A DNA stretch of 64,000 nucleotides from Rhynochetos jubatus (taxonomy: Eukaryota; Chordata; Aves; Eurypygiformes; Rhynochetidae): contig CM050648.1 in NCBI GenBank assembly GCA_027574665.1, positions 138,446,175 through 138,510,174 on the forward strand, read 5' to 3'. A model generated the notes under the pieces. The model did not search any database. It saw nothing but the letters and a program-made list of their open reading frames with translations, and had not been told where the DNA came from. Positions 39,111-52,200 of the stretch are shown piece by piece. Position 1 is the stretch's first letter, and the number at the start of each line of letters is the position of its first letter. The position numbers and the translations under genes are program-made.

Positions 39111-41219
39111 TTAGTGTAGTAGTGAGAACACAGAGGAATACAAGCTAAGAGTGATTTGGAAGCATCTTGCTCCACTGAGAAAGCTGCTTTTTAAGAGCTC
39201 AATCCAGCCAGGGCAACAATTCCCCCTGAGCCTCAAAGCCCCATCTTCCAGCTGCAATGATGATGGCTTCCCATCCTTTTTGCTGTACCAAGGAACCGAA
39301 AACCCGTATGAGGGTGTTGTTGAACAAAAATAGACTTGCCATGAGCTCTTTGGCCTGAACCAAAGCAAAAACGTGGACAGCTGTGGATTTGAAGAGAAGA
39401 AGTGGCTCGTGGTGTAACCAAAGAAGAATTTGGTCCATGTGGTAGACATCCATGTACACATTCTGATATAATTGGCAGTGGTAGCACCAAACAGAAATGG
39501 CAATTCAGACAGACATTCAACAGCACCTTCAGTGATCACACACCCTCCAGGCAGGCAGATGAAGAGCCCAGAGAGAGTTCAGCCTGCTTTTTGAGGATGC
39601 AAGGTTTTGGGTTGCAAAGCACACTGCAGACACAGGTCCAAAGAAGCAAATCAGCTCCTGCATCCCCTCAGCCACATCACGTGTGCATCCAGCTCTGGAC
39701 ATACATGCACAATGTGGCTTTATCCCAACAAAGGAGTGTTTGTGTGTTCACTGTTCCCCCCCCACGCTCATATCTGCTTTGGCCAAAAGGGATTTGGGTG
39801 AAAATGAGGGGCATTTACACAGAATTTCATTTTCTCTCCTTGTCTTTGCTACGCTTTTCTCTTCACTCCTACGTGATGGTGAGAACCTTTATAGCCCAGA
39901 AGTTATAATTTATCTTCCACAAGAAATTTTTAGGGCCATATGTACTGCTCCCTCATGTCCAGGTCAGAAAGCATGACTGACAAGTGTCAGGCATTAGGGT
40001 AAAGGATAAGTGAAGCAGTGACACAGGGAGAAAGGGGAAGAACTCCCTTGCTGTCTTTTATCTGACCCAAGCACAAGGTCATGGTGAGCTGCAGGTCTCC
40101 TGCACGTAACACAACTCCCCAGCCTCCCTGCTACCCCATGGTCCTATGGACACAGCTGTTAAGTGGATTAAAGGATCCACTGGCCAACTGCCCCAGAACA
40201 CACAGTCACCATGTGGGAGAGAGGCCACAAACCCCATGCTGAAAATCCCTGAAATGGATTTATGCACAAGGCAGCATGAGGGGAAGCCCCACGGGTCGCA
40301 TCATGGCCAGGAGCAAGGTGTCCTGCCTGCCTCCCACATGGGCAACCCTGCTCATGTGCCAGGGCTGCCCCAGGATTAAAAGGGAACAGACAAAGGCAAA
40401 GAATAACAACAGTTCACTCCAGTAGGAGAGATTTAGGTTCCCCCTTCCTCTTCACACACCAAAGTAGCAAAAACTTGCAGAGGAGGGAAAAAGTCTAAAG
40501 CAAAAACAGCAGCAGCAAAAGACAATTACTATTTCCTGAACAACAAATAGCTCTTTCAAAATCAGGTTTATACCCTCAGAGATTCCAGGGGACACATCCA
40601 CTTTTCCTGCTGTGTAGATTCATAAAACAAATTATGTACCCACCTGAGTATTGCATGATACCAATTAGAAACATTTATTTTGAGTAAAAAAACAAAAGAT
40701 GAGCCACGCTGCTTAACTGCCATCCCTGGGAAATGCAGTCCTCTACCATTTCTATCCTCTTCCCCTAAAAACAGAGGAGTGTTTTATGAGCAAACTGCAA
40801 AACCTCCGGTCTCATTTTCCAATTTGAAGTCTGAGAGATGCTCAGCACTGTGTTCTTACCCTGTAACTACTCTCCAGTCTCCTGTAATCACACTCAGTCG
40901 TCTAAGCTTAGCTCTCATCGGCTTGCAGCAGCCCTTTGCAAAACACCATATGATTTTCACATCAGCTATCCCCCTCTCCCCCACCCATCATTTTCCCTGC
41001 CAGGTTTTCTCTTTGGATGGCAAAGCTGAGTAGCTTTGCCTGAAACCAGAACCCAGACTGGCCCCTAATACCTGTAGGAGACGGCTGCCCCATGCAGGGG
41101 ACCAAACTTTTCCACCCAACTCTCCCTGCTTGGCTGATCATATTTAGCTTAATCCCACTGTTTCACTGCTCATCTGTAGAGCTGATGTGTTTTACTAAAG
41201 GGAAAGATCCCTCTTTTCA
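39111..41219. other. Intergenic stretch upstream of the INF2 promoter
   Basis: No exon recognised. G+C rises towards the CpG island. A C-run lies at about 39,757-39,764. Distal regulatory elements of INF2 could lie here but nothing specific is visible. Confidence 0.5.
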
Positions 41220-42110
41220 GCGGGAAGTGCTTAAATTGCAGCGCCCAGGGCGCAGGGTCCCTTGGGTCTCTGATGGCCTGGGTAGCCTGTCCCCAGCTTT
41301 CGTGATGCCCCACTCACCCCCCAGCCCCGGGCGGTGCGTTCAAGCCCCCGCGGCCAGAGAGGGACCCCTCGGCGGGGCGATGAGCAGCCCGGGCTGTAAG
41401 ATGCCTCTTGACGGGGGAGGGAGGCAGCGCCGCCCTCCAGGATGCTCACGGGCGACAGGAAGAAGGGGCATCTGGGGGACCCCTCGCGGCGGGGGTGGGG
41501 GGCAGGACCCCTCTGCGGCGAGGGGGACGCAGCGCGTTGACTCCGGCGAGGGTCCCTCCTGCGGGGAGGTTCTGCCCGGACCCTGCCAGGGTGAGCCCGG
41601 GGGAGGGGGTCGGGGCTGCCGTCGGGGCGGGGGCGGCACGGCGGGAGCCTTCGCCGGGCGGAGAGAAATTTGCCCGGCGGGGCCGGTCCGGGCCCCCCGC
41701 CCCGCCGCCCCGCCCGCGCTCCGCCCCGGAACCGGGCGCGGCTCCCGCGGGCGGGCAGAGCCCGGCGGCTGCGGGCGCCGGCGGAGGGTCCCTGTCTGCG
41801 GCGCCGCGCTGCGCCTCGCCGCCCCCCGCCCGCAGGAGGCCGCCGCGGTAAGGATGGGTCCCCACCGGGGGGCCATCGCGGGGTCCTCTCGGTCGGGAGG
41901 AGTTGGGTTGAATCCCTCCCCTCCCGGGGTTGCAGCCCGGCTGGGCATCCTCCCCCCGGCTCTCCCCGGTCCCAGCCGGTGGGACGGGGTTGGTACCAAG
42001 GGAGGAAGGAGCCCCGCCGGACTCCAGCCCGCAGACAGGGGGCTGCCGGCGGAGCGGCTGGGGGCATCGCGGGTGCGGCGGGAGGGAGGCGTAGGCGGGA
42101 CCTGGGGTGC
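41220..42110 (+). promoter_or_regulatory. INF2: CpG-island promoter, probably INF2
   Basis: About 900 bp of very GC-rich DNA with dense CpG, the strongest island in the window. It carries GC-box clusters, including ggggcgggggcgg at 41,624-41,636 and a run of CCGCCC/CCCCGCC boxes at about 41,695-41,728, and no TATA box, which is typical of dispersed housekeeping-type initiation. It lies about 18.5 kb upstream of the INF2 start codon, on the correct side and followed by a consensus splice donor. In mammals INF2 also has a non-coding first exon separated by a large intron from the ATG exon. The assignment is inference from position. A minus-strand divergent transcript is also possible. Long open frames on both strands here are products of base composition. 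Confidence 0.7.
41729..41847 (+). other. INF2: Predicted non-coding exon 1 of INF2
   Basis: The splice donor gccgccgcg|gtaagg places a good exon end at 41,847, with GT at 41,848-41,849, just after the GC-box cluster. Joined to the acceptor at 60,319 it would give a 5' untranslated leader ending 15 bases before the ATG. The start shown is only a guess downstream of the GC boxes. A weaker alternative donor (ccagg|gtgagc) lies at 41,591. RNA evidence would be needed to fix the start. Confidence 0.45.
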
Positions 42111-42167
42111 AGGTGTGACAGTACATCCCATCGCGGGGACCTGATCCCCACTGCCGGCACATCGGGA

Positions 42168-42450
42168 AGGTGGGAGCCAGTCCCGACGGCAGACGCAACA
42201 GTGCAGTGCCTAGGTGGGACGCGGTCCAGATTGCAAGTGCGATGATGGAACGTACAGGTGGGAGTCGTTCCGGATTGCAGTTGCGCAGATAATCATGTAC
42301 GGGGCTGGATGTGGTTTGGATCGCAGGTGCGACTATGCAACGTATAGGTGGGATGTGGTCCGGATTGCCAGTGCAAAGGTATGAACTGTAGGCGTGACAC
42401 GGTCCAGATTGTGGCTGTGGTGGTGCGATGTGCAGGTGGGATGTGGTCCT
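42168..42450. repeat. Degenerate ~44-bp minisatellite, about 6.4 copies
   Basis: Units begin at 42,168, 42,212, 42,256, 42,301, 42,346, 42,390 and 42,434 (the last partial), with spacings of 44, 44, 45, 45, 44 and 44 bp. Each opens with a variant of aggtgggatgtggtc, has a cggattgcagtgcg-like middle, and ends in a variant of gaacgtac. A poorer copy may precede at 42,111. The units have diverged strongly yet keep their length and several CpG sites. The array sits on the downstream shoulder of the CpG island. The period is not a multiple of three, so it is not coding. Confidence 0.85.
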
Positions 42451-43202
42451 GCTGTGCCTGGCTGTGACTGCATCTGCTAGCATATAGCGTAGGGCTGCTG
42501 GGTCTGCTCCCCGGGCTGGGCCAGTTTTGTTCTGAAAGCTTGTTATCCCGTGGTTTTCAGGCAAGGTCTCCCAAGTCCTGCCTGGGTTGACTCACTTCTA
42601 CCTCATCCTCCCTTTTGCTCAATAGTTCTGCAATGATGAAGTGGCTTCTTGCAACATCAACACCGGGAGGGAGCTGAATTCCAGAGCTTGGGGGTGGGGA
42701 AGAAGTGCTCGGATACACTGATCTTGGGAGAAATACCCCAAAATGGTGTTCATGGTCCTCCCTCCCCGAAGCAGATTAGCATTGTGAGCTGTACATCATT
42801 TTTCTTGGATTTCTAAGACTGAGGAATTTCCCTGAGTAAACACACTGTCAGCTGCGAAATGAGTCCTGCTCCCTCCTAGACTGCGAGGGAACTTCTGGCC
42901 TAAGTCAGTTAAAAAGGAAAGTTGGAGTCAGCAGAGTTACAGTAAGGTTGTAATTGTCCTACTGAACTCACGCAGAATTTGGGCTGTCTGGCCGCTAATC
43001 TCATCTCTCTTCCATCCACTTCAGCTTATTTTTCCACTACACAGAGGAGCAGTGGTTGCCAAAACTGCAGGGCAGAGGAGGGGGGATTGCAGGAACCTAT
43101 GAGGATATGTGATTTTTTTTTTGGTCCTGTTATAAGTTAATAATCCCATTCTAGGCTGTTATCCAAGAATTTTGCTTCGAAAATGAAAGCAGTGTACAAG
43201 AC

Positions 43203-43290
43203 CCATTGTGTAAAAGATAATCTAAATGTAGGACAGGAAGGGACCTGGCAAGTCAGCAAATCTAAGCACTGAATGTTACGCCTTATTGCA
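43203..43290 (-). mobile_element. Possible ancient CR1 3'-end fragment
   Basis: The stretch with tgtaggacaggaagggacct followed by a ggcaagtcagcaaatctaag segment resembles the antisense of old CR1 3' ends (GGAAGGGACCTC...GGTCATCTAGTCCA). It is short and diverged, so this is tentative. Confidence 0.4.
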
Positions 43291-46200
43291 CACCACTTTA
43301 ATTCATTTATTCCTGGCCTCCCGGGAAGGGGAAGTTTCAGAACTTTATTGAACTGATATAACTTTTTTTCCCAATATACGGCTTGCTCTTACTTTGTGTT
43401 TGCACTGTGATTGCTTAGTTCTCCCATACTGATGCTTTTCTCTCTTATCAGTATAGAAACAGGAGTTGCATGTTTTTCTCTTGGCTGTGCAATGCCAAAC
43501 AAGTTAGAACTTGCCGGCTGCTTTCATGAAGCAGGCTCCGGCTTCTGCTGATCCCCACAGTCCTGCACTGGGCTTCTCGCTCTCCAGCTTCCCCGCGGAT
43601 GAGTAGAGCTGCAAGGCTCAGAGGTCTGTCTGGTCGGTGCCTCTCATGCTTTGATGCCTCACCTAGAAATAAATACCTCACCTGGCAAGTACTGCAATTA
43701 CCCTCCTCCTCAGGCTCCTCCTTTCCTGTGATGGAGGTGGAAAACCAGGATTTTCATCCCCAGGTGTCTGTCCAACTTTATTTTCTGCTGTCAGCCCTGA
43801 TCTTATTCCAGCCCTCTTTTAAATCCTGTTTTTATCGCATAGCCCCATTCTCTGTGCTGGTGTGGTATTCTCCCAGCTTTCCCCCCACTCGCACTGTCAT
43901 AAAGGGAGATGTTGAGTAGGGTGGCTCTCCCTCGCTGTCGGTAGTGACCCCTGCCAAACTCAGACTGACCCCTTCCATGGGACTGGCTGTCCGATCCTTT
44001 TAAGTCTGTACCCTCTTTATTACAAATTTTCATCTTTTGTCTCAGTTTCACTCAGCTGCATAGCAAGGGGCTGCGGAAGCTGAATTCTACCCTTTCCCTG
44101 GGTGCCAGGTATGCCGGATAGGTTTCCCAGAGCAACTGTGTAGAAAATCGTTCTTATCAAAGGAAACTAAGTTGCATTTTGTCTTTCTTTCTCCCCCCTC
44201 CCCCCCCATTTACTTCCATGTCTTCAATTATTATTGTTTATTTCTGCAACGATTACTCTGTTGATGAGGGATTTTTAATCCCACCATGGGGATTAAAACC
44301 AGCCATGAGAAGAAGATGGGCGCAGATTGCCGTGGGTAGCAGTACAATGCCATAGATTAGGCAGCAAACAATATTCATAGAGCTGAAACAGTTAGGGGAA
44401 CTTCAGACTAACTCAGTGCTCATATCTGAGCTCAGATTTAAAGTCCCAGTTGAATATCCTTGCTCTTAATATTTGCAATAAGGTCTATCAATAATGATTC
44501 AGAGGAAATACCACCCACTGAGTCAACAAAGTCAACTCGTAGGATCACACAGTGGCACCGAAGAAACCCAGCTCTGCTTGGTGCAAAATGCTGCAGTCGG
44601 TAGATGCAAACAAATACATCACAAGGAGTTATCCCTGTTCCATTCGTTAATGCTGTACATTGCCTTTTATCTAACTAGGTGAAAAATCGAGCAGAAGCTA
44701 GATACAGCGCTGCAGCGTGGTAGCCCTGGAGTTCAGTGCAGGAGGAAGGCTCGAGAATGACTGAGGGCTTCTGACCTAATATATTATAATCCCTTTGGTA
44801 TTATCCACCAAATTCAAGTTTATTCCAGCCTTTCTCAGCACTGCATGTGCAGTGGTTTATCATACAGTGCTCACGAGTGTTGTGCTGCAGAGGCTGCCTT
44901 CCTCTCACAGTGGTCAGAAAAGGCTCTGAAAGCGCCGAGTGCCACAACAGAGCAGGGAAACGATCTGTATTTTAATTATATGGAGGGCTCTCGGGTCTCG
45001 TGCTGAGATGCTAAGACCAAATTGGGAGAAGGAAAAAAGTTACATCAAATTGTGAGCCTTCGCTTTCTCCTTCTAACGGAGGTGGCAGCGTGCTGGTAGG
45101 TCTGGTGAGGGGTTGTCACAGCATTCCAGTTGTTCCAGTTCTGTGGGCGTGCTGTACGAACTGGAGTAAAGCACAAGATGGGATTGCATCAGAAAAGGGT
45201 TCGCTATGTTTCTGCGGCTTCTCAGTGCTACTCAGAGTCCTCGTGAAGGGCAGGTATCATCTGGTTCCTGTTTCCTAGGAAAAAATGTCTAATGAGCCAT
45301 GGCCAAACCTTGTGGTTGCTACCAGATGTCATCAGTGGTAGGCAAGGAGCTGATTTTATGGAATTGAATGTGGAAACAAATAGAAAGATGGTGTGTGGGC
45401 TTCACGAGCCCTTCAGTCATAGCCTAGCATCTATGAGGGTGGCTGCAGTTACAAGTGAGGGGTTGCACGACGTGGCAGGTGAACACCATTTAGTCAACCT
45501 AGCCTTTCACATCTGCAGACAGCATCAGGAGAGGCTCTAACAGCATGGTGGTTTTTCTGTTTGACATAACAAACAGGTATTGTTCACAGATTCAGCTGTT
45601 TCTATTAATTTGATACCTGAGCTGACATTTCAAAGTGCTGGGGATGCTGAAGCCCCAGATCAACGAAAATCTTAAGCAAGCAATAGTGTTTGTAAAAAGC
45701 TCTGTAGCATTTGATGGTGTATGTCAAGGTGCCTCTGAGAAACCTATCAAGCTGATAAAGGAGACTGGGGAAAGCCATGAGGACTGAGAGCCAGTGGATG
45801 AAATCCTTATCCCGGCATTGGAGGCACTCAGCTGACACCGAAGTGTTGAAATACCCTAAAAGCAACAGCTCGCTTCAGAAGGGACAATGCTCCAGCACTG
45901 TATCCAGGAAAACAGTAAAGGCAAAGGAAGAGCTGCCGAATTTTGTAGTTTGTCTGGTGCGATGTTGAACTTGGCATCGTTATAGTAGGTGTCACCAGGT
46001 GGTGCTATTTTGCATGGACTTCCCTTTTGGTTTTTTTTTTTTTTACCGTGAAGTTACTCTGTCTCGGCTGAGGTGTATATGGTATTTATTTGGGGGAATA
46101 TTGAAGGGCAGAGGAGGAATTTGCTCTTTGCATTGCTGCTCCATTAGAGGCCGTTGTGCAGGTGTTCTCGGTCAGTCCTTGGAGCTGGGAGGACTTTCCT

Positions 46201-49200
46201 GAGAGGGACATGAGAGAAACTCCTGTTGATAGGTTGCATAGTGGCTCACAGAGTGCCCACAGGTTTCTCCCCAGATCTGACTTGCAAAGCCCTCTGTTGC
46301 CTCTGCTGCTCCCAAGCTGATGGGTAATGCCGACACAGGACATCACCAATGGCCTCAGGGCTGCGTCGATCTCCACTTTTCCAGCTGGGAGAGCTGAGTC
46401 ATGTTTTAATGAGTGAGGACAGCAGAGGAATTTGGAGATCACTCCAGGAAAGTGTGGGAAAGGAGGCACCCTCCAACCATAAACCCTCTAAATTTAGTTG
46501 TAGTTTAAAGTGGAAAATGTTGGTGATTTTGCCCTTGCTGGAGGTCAGAGGAATCTGGTGACCCACAGGTCTGCTCTGCAGCCAGCCTTTCCACGGGGAA
46601 TCAGGGCTGCCTGCCCTCCTGTCAGGGCCAGTGCCACTCAGGGGGACAGGCCAGTCCCATCCCTGTCCCAGGGGCTGCACGGCAAGCTCGTCCCTTGCTG
46701 GAGACACCACCTCTCCCCAACCCAGGCAGAGGGGATGAAGGGAGGGAAGCGGCAGCAGTCCCTGGGCAGCAGCAGAGCCCTTTCCACTCTGTGAATCGAT
46801 GAATGAGGATGGCATCTTTTCTATTTATTTATTTATAGCTTTGGTGAGCAGCTCTGTTTGTGTCAGTGTAGCTAGGGAGTTACTTTGTTACCCTCCGCTC
46901 TGTCAGTTACATGGCAATATTTTTAATAAGGCAGCTATCTCCCTGCTGCTTCTGTTGCTCTGGTTTCCCCTATCTGGGAACTGTCTGCTCCTTTCCCATC
47001 CTGCTTTTCTGTTAAGTCATTGCACGATGTTTGCTGAAAGCAGCGAGCTATGCGTTAGCTTTATTTTCTGACAGAGGCCCCAGAAATTCCCGTAGTACAA
47101 GGTAGCAGCTTTTTGTGAGCGATGCTTTTCTTCCCACAGCCTGCCAAGAAATCAAGCCATGGCAAATCAGCTCTTTCCACCGCCTGGCCCAGATCAAGCT
47201 ACTTCACCTAAATAAAAGGATGGTCCCAGAGTTTACTCTGAGGAGTGGGTGCAGCCCCTCATGGGCTGGGTGTGCAACCCAGGCGGCTGCGGGAGGAGGT
47301 GAAGCCACACTGCCCTCCCTGTACCATCAGTTTTGCCCTGGCCCATCTCTTCCCTTGGGTGCACGGGACCCTCAGGTGCACGGGATCGCACCAGGTGATT
47401 CTGGGGTCCGGCTCCGGGGTCTTGTCCCCTTTGCTGCCCACAGCTGTGGACTCTGGGTGGCTGCCTCTGCCACGTTGGTTGTGTGAGCAAGCCTCCCTCC
47501 CGCCCCAGAAATGGCCACAATCTCCTCCTTTGTGCGTTTCTAGCTCAGAAAAGGCTGATTCATTCTCTGAAGCAGATTAATTACTTCTGTTATTTAAAAA
47601 AAAAAAAAAAGGAATCCTTTGCAGTTGGTCGGCTTAACTTTCAGCTGCGTGTACAATGCAGTAAAGCAAATGTGCTCTGAGCCAGAGCAGAAAAGTTTGC
47701 ATGGAAAAAGAAACTGTGGGTTGGCGTTATTTACCTGGCACTTCAGCAGTGGGCTCTGCAATTTAGGAATTACTCGTGTCTTGACGTATATGACAGGAGG
47801 TGCAAATTTGAGCCCGCCATGAAGGTGAACTGGGGAACAAATATTTTTATTCCCAGATATGTTTTATAACTTGTTTCCCTTCTGGTTTACATCATGCTGA
47901 TGTGGCACCCGGCTTCCCGAGTAGCTTGCATCCAAAGCCTGGCTGAGCTGCTCCATTTCTTCCTCGGAAGGCTGCTTTCCAGCCTGCTTGGCTCTGCTCA
48001 CTTGTTTATGCACTGATGGGCTGTAGTTCCACATTTCAGAACAAGCTGTCCAATATTCATGAGTTATTTTGTATTTACCCAGTCCTGAGGCTTCTTTTAT
48101 AAGCTTGGGGATAAATTCTGGGTTTTGTTATTTCCATTTCTGGAAATGGACTGAACTTCCAAAACCATTATGAGGCTCTAAATATGGCCTCTGTTTATCT
48201 TGAAGGAAGGTAGGGGAAAGAACTATCACAAAGCTAAATTGATTTACAAGCCTGTAATTCCCAAAACCCTGTTCTGCTAACACTTGTAAGCAAGTGTTGG
48301 AACAAGACATATGTGTAAAGATGAATCACTTATAAAATGATATCCTAATATTAGCTGTATATTTATTTATCAGATAAATATAGTGATTTTCCTCTTGAAG
48401 ATCAATGACAGCCACATGCACAGCTGGCATAAAGCACTGCAGCTCCTTGGACTATGTAAACCTGAGGATATAACTGATAACTGATTTGTTTGCAAAGAAA
48501 AAAATCAACTGCTAAAGTGATTTAAACTGTTACACAGGAAAAACTAAAAGAGACCAAAGTGTTGGTATAAGATGTCTTGCATGTAAGTTAGACCTATGTA
48601 CAGTAAGGTCATTTTGTCCCAGCATGAGAACTTCCCATCATAAACCTCCAGCTGGTTGGGTCATATTAAAATCCCTTCACATTAATTCCAAGACTGAGTT
48701 AGAACCGGAAAGATAATATCTAGGAGGACAACTTTAGGTCCTCTGGAAACAGCTGGCAACATGAAGGGATGAGCCAGTCAGTGTTCTAGCATGACTGGTT
48801 ATAAAATAGGGATTTCAGACTTTTTCACCCAGCTGTAGAGAAAATAGTCTGAAGGCATCTTTGGAGCAGATTAATTTTGAAATCATGCTAAGCTACTGTT
48901 CAGCAAGAATTTATTGTAAACGGCTCAAATGCTTAACTTCTTGAATTACCAGCTAAGCATGTTCTCTGGTTACTCTTAGTAACGTTTATATTCAGACAAG
49001 CTCCCAGGACAGTACCTGGCAGTATCTGGGTCTGTTCTCCTTAACGTGCAATATGTACTTTGCCTGGCCCATTAGGAATCCTGGCTGTGGTCAGGACATA
49101 CCTCATGTGAGCAAAAACGTTCAGGAAGTTTGCTCTTGCGCTGTTCACCAGGTGAGATACCAGCCACCATGATTCATCAGCCGTTGAATAGTAAAGCTGA

Positions 49201-52200
49201 TCTTCATAGGAGGGAGCTGTGTTTGCAGCCTGTTTGGAGAACAGCTGGGAAAACAGTTTCCTTATGTACCATTCTGTTGTCTCAGTAGCTTTTTTTCAGC
49301 AGGGACATCCGTAAATGTTAATATGGATCCAGGCAGCTCTTTGGCTTAGTGGTGCCTACAAGCCTTTCCCCTGAGAACCTCCTGCATCATATTGGTTTTT
49401 AGGGAAGAGCTATTCCCTGCCTGAAGTTCTTCATACTTGTGCAAGTGAGGAGGGTTTGTGCCTGTGCTGGAGCAGTACGGCTAAAAGCAGCCCAGGATCT
49501 GGCTTCCTCTCTCCCTCTGGAGCAGGGCTCTAAAGGTCTTTTTTTCTGTAATTGCATCTTCTCCCTTCTGCGGCACCAGTGTGTGTGCAGGGGAGCAGAG
49601 TTCAGCCTCCTGGGCAGCCTTCCTCCTGGCAATTCCTAAGCGGTTCCCTTGCAACCTTAGTGTGGGTGTAATATATGTATGCAGGATAAATAAACTGAAT
49701 AAATATCAGACTCTTTGCTCAGCTTGTGCTTAGGAGCACATACATGCTTTAGAAACCCCTGCATGGGTCTGTGCCCTTTGCTCTGGGTGGAACTGCTGGT
49801 GCAGTTGGAGTTTTTGACAGAAAATCTGGTCATTGCCTGTCCAAAGAAAGCACCGAGTTCCCCATGGTTAATGGAGAAGTCTCCGATTTGGGAGTATTCC
49901 TCTTTGGGGAGGAAGCACCCTCTCCAAAACAGGATGTTTTTTGTTGCAGAAACCTCCTAACAAAAGAGCTGCAGTGCGAATGTTTCAGATGCCTAAAGCA
50001 GACCAACCCCATTAAATACAAAGTTCCAGGAAATGTGCGTGTGCTGGCAGTAGCAGTCTCCTTTATTTTCATTGTCTGAAACATCCATCAGATAAAGACT
50101 ACATCAGAAGGGTTATTTTTCCTCCTTATAGCATTATCTAAAGTGAATGTATCCAGCAGAAAAGCAGAGAGCTGCTCTGTGACAGGAGGGCTGGAGGGGT
50201 GTCAGTCTCCAAGGAGAGCAGAGAAATGCAGTAAGCAGAAGAGCCAGCAGTCAGCTTTGCAGCTCCAATCTTGCTCCTGCGACTTCCTGAGGATGCTCAG
50301 ATGTCTCTGCTCCCCAAGGATGGAGCAAACTGGCTTCGTTCACTGTGCTCTCCCCATGCCTGGGAAGGTCATTGCTGGCCCACCCCATCTGCTCCCCAGC
50401 AGCTCTTCGAGCACCTCCTGCTGTCCCTGCAGCACATGGTCTGGTCATGCTGCAAAGGCCCTTCCTTGTGGGCAGGGAGAGGATTGGGATCTCCCTAGAT
50501 TTGTAGGTCTTCACCTGGCCAAACCCCCTTCCATTGCCCTTTCAGCACTCCCTTTGACACTTGTCTGTCTGGTTGCTTAACGCAGAGTTCAGTTCTCAGA
50601 TGAATGAAGGAGCGTTGTTGAATTATCCAGATTTCTTCCTGGTACCTTAATTTTTCCCCTGGAAAGACGTAGTTGTCTTCCCTTGCTCCATAGGAACTGC
50701 AGTACCCAACAAGCTGGTCACAGAGATGTGGAGGCAAATACGATACCTGTAGCTCTTGAATACTGGCTGTGCTGATGGTTGGTAATTTGGTAGTGCATCA
50801 GCTCCAGGCAGGACCACCTAAAAAGAGCCATCGCAGCAGACCTGTGGCTGGTGTCTCTCCCTGCCAGCCAGAAATGAGCTGGGTGTCTCCTTTCCAAAAT
50901 CCTTGACAGGACTTACAGGAAAAGCCACTGGCACAGAAGCTGATTTGTCACATAAACATAGAGCAGCAAGAAGACGGTGATTGCTGTAATTAGGAATAAT
51001 CTAATTCCTGTGGGCAAATGGGGTGTATTTGTTTCTGTTTAATTGGGTTCCTTCATTTCATGAGGAAATGCCGAGTGGGAAGGGGAGCAGCAATCCGGAG
51101 GCAGCAGTATGATGCTGGAGCTGCAGAGGGTCTCAGCTCTTTGCCTGATGTGGGACTAAACTTGGAGTTCTTGATTTAATCTGTCTGATTTTGATGTAAT
51201 TACTGTTCAGAGGGCCATGGAGTCATCTCCTAGAAAATCAGGGCTAATTTGCTGGGAGAAATCCCTCTCTCTGAGTAACTTGAAAGCCAAGTTGCAGGGA
51301 CAGATGCTCAGGCATGAGGGGATGGATCCATAGAAGGATTTATGCCCTTAACACCCTACATCCTTCTGGTTTGGGGACAAATCTTTACTCCCCAAGACAC
51401 CACTCAGCTCTTCTGGGAAATAAGCCTCCAGACTCCCTTCTCCAAGCACATCAGCACGGGGTTGCTGCCGCTTCCTCCAGAGAAAGAGAAGGCCAGGGAG
51501 TGCTGAGGAAACCCTCGCTCCCCAGGCAATGCCCGAAGCCAGAGGCAGAGAGAGACTCAGCCTCATGAGTGAACTCTTTCTGGTCGTGCTCTGAAAAGCC
51601 AACGGCTTACAGACATTCAGGTCGATGGACCTTGTTTGGGCACAGAGCTCGGCGGGGTGCAGAAGCATCGTCCATCCACGAGCTGCTCCTGCGCAGGCTC
51701 GCAGGGCTGCAAACACCTGGAAGCAGCACAAGTGACGCACGAGCTGGGAGCAGGAGCCGGGTTCCAAACACGCTCATTTTTCTCAGTTACTGCCAGTTGG
51801 TGCTCCTGTTTGTGTGCCGTGGGGCTCACAGAGGGACACTGCAACCCTGGAGCTGGCCTTTCTGCTTTTTGGCCTGATTTCTCTGCTTCTGCTAATTTTT
51901 TTAGATGGGAGGCGATGCAGCCTTTCTAAAACCACAAACATTTCTGGCATATCTCACAGGTCCAGGCTTCAGATGAAACCTGATGGGAGCCGATAGCCCT
52001 TTAAATTTGTTCTGTGACTGCCAGGACAAGAATTTGCAACACCAACAATCCTTTCTTTGCAGGATTTTTTTTCTCTGAACTTTTTTGGTTTTCCCCTAAA
52101 ACCTACTGTGAGCCCCATCCTGCTTCCAAGAACCAGATTAGCAACTAATCTGCTGAGGACTTGTGGATTACGCTGCAGGAGTGCACGTAACATAACGTAA

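Noticed and set aside
41092..42144. A 350-codon plus-strand open frame across the INF2 CpG island, with a 309-codon and a 263-codon minus-strand frame overlapping it
   Set aside because: Long frames on three frames at once are expected in such GC-rich DNA. The peptides are Gly/Arg/Pro/Ala low complexity, match nothing I know, and the plus frame ignores the strong splice donor at 41,848.
41446..42564. A 372-codon minus-strand frame with apparently repetitive peptide
   Set aside because: The apparent peptide repetition comes from the 44-bp minisatellite, whose period is not a multiple of three, plus GC-rich chance coding.
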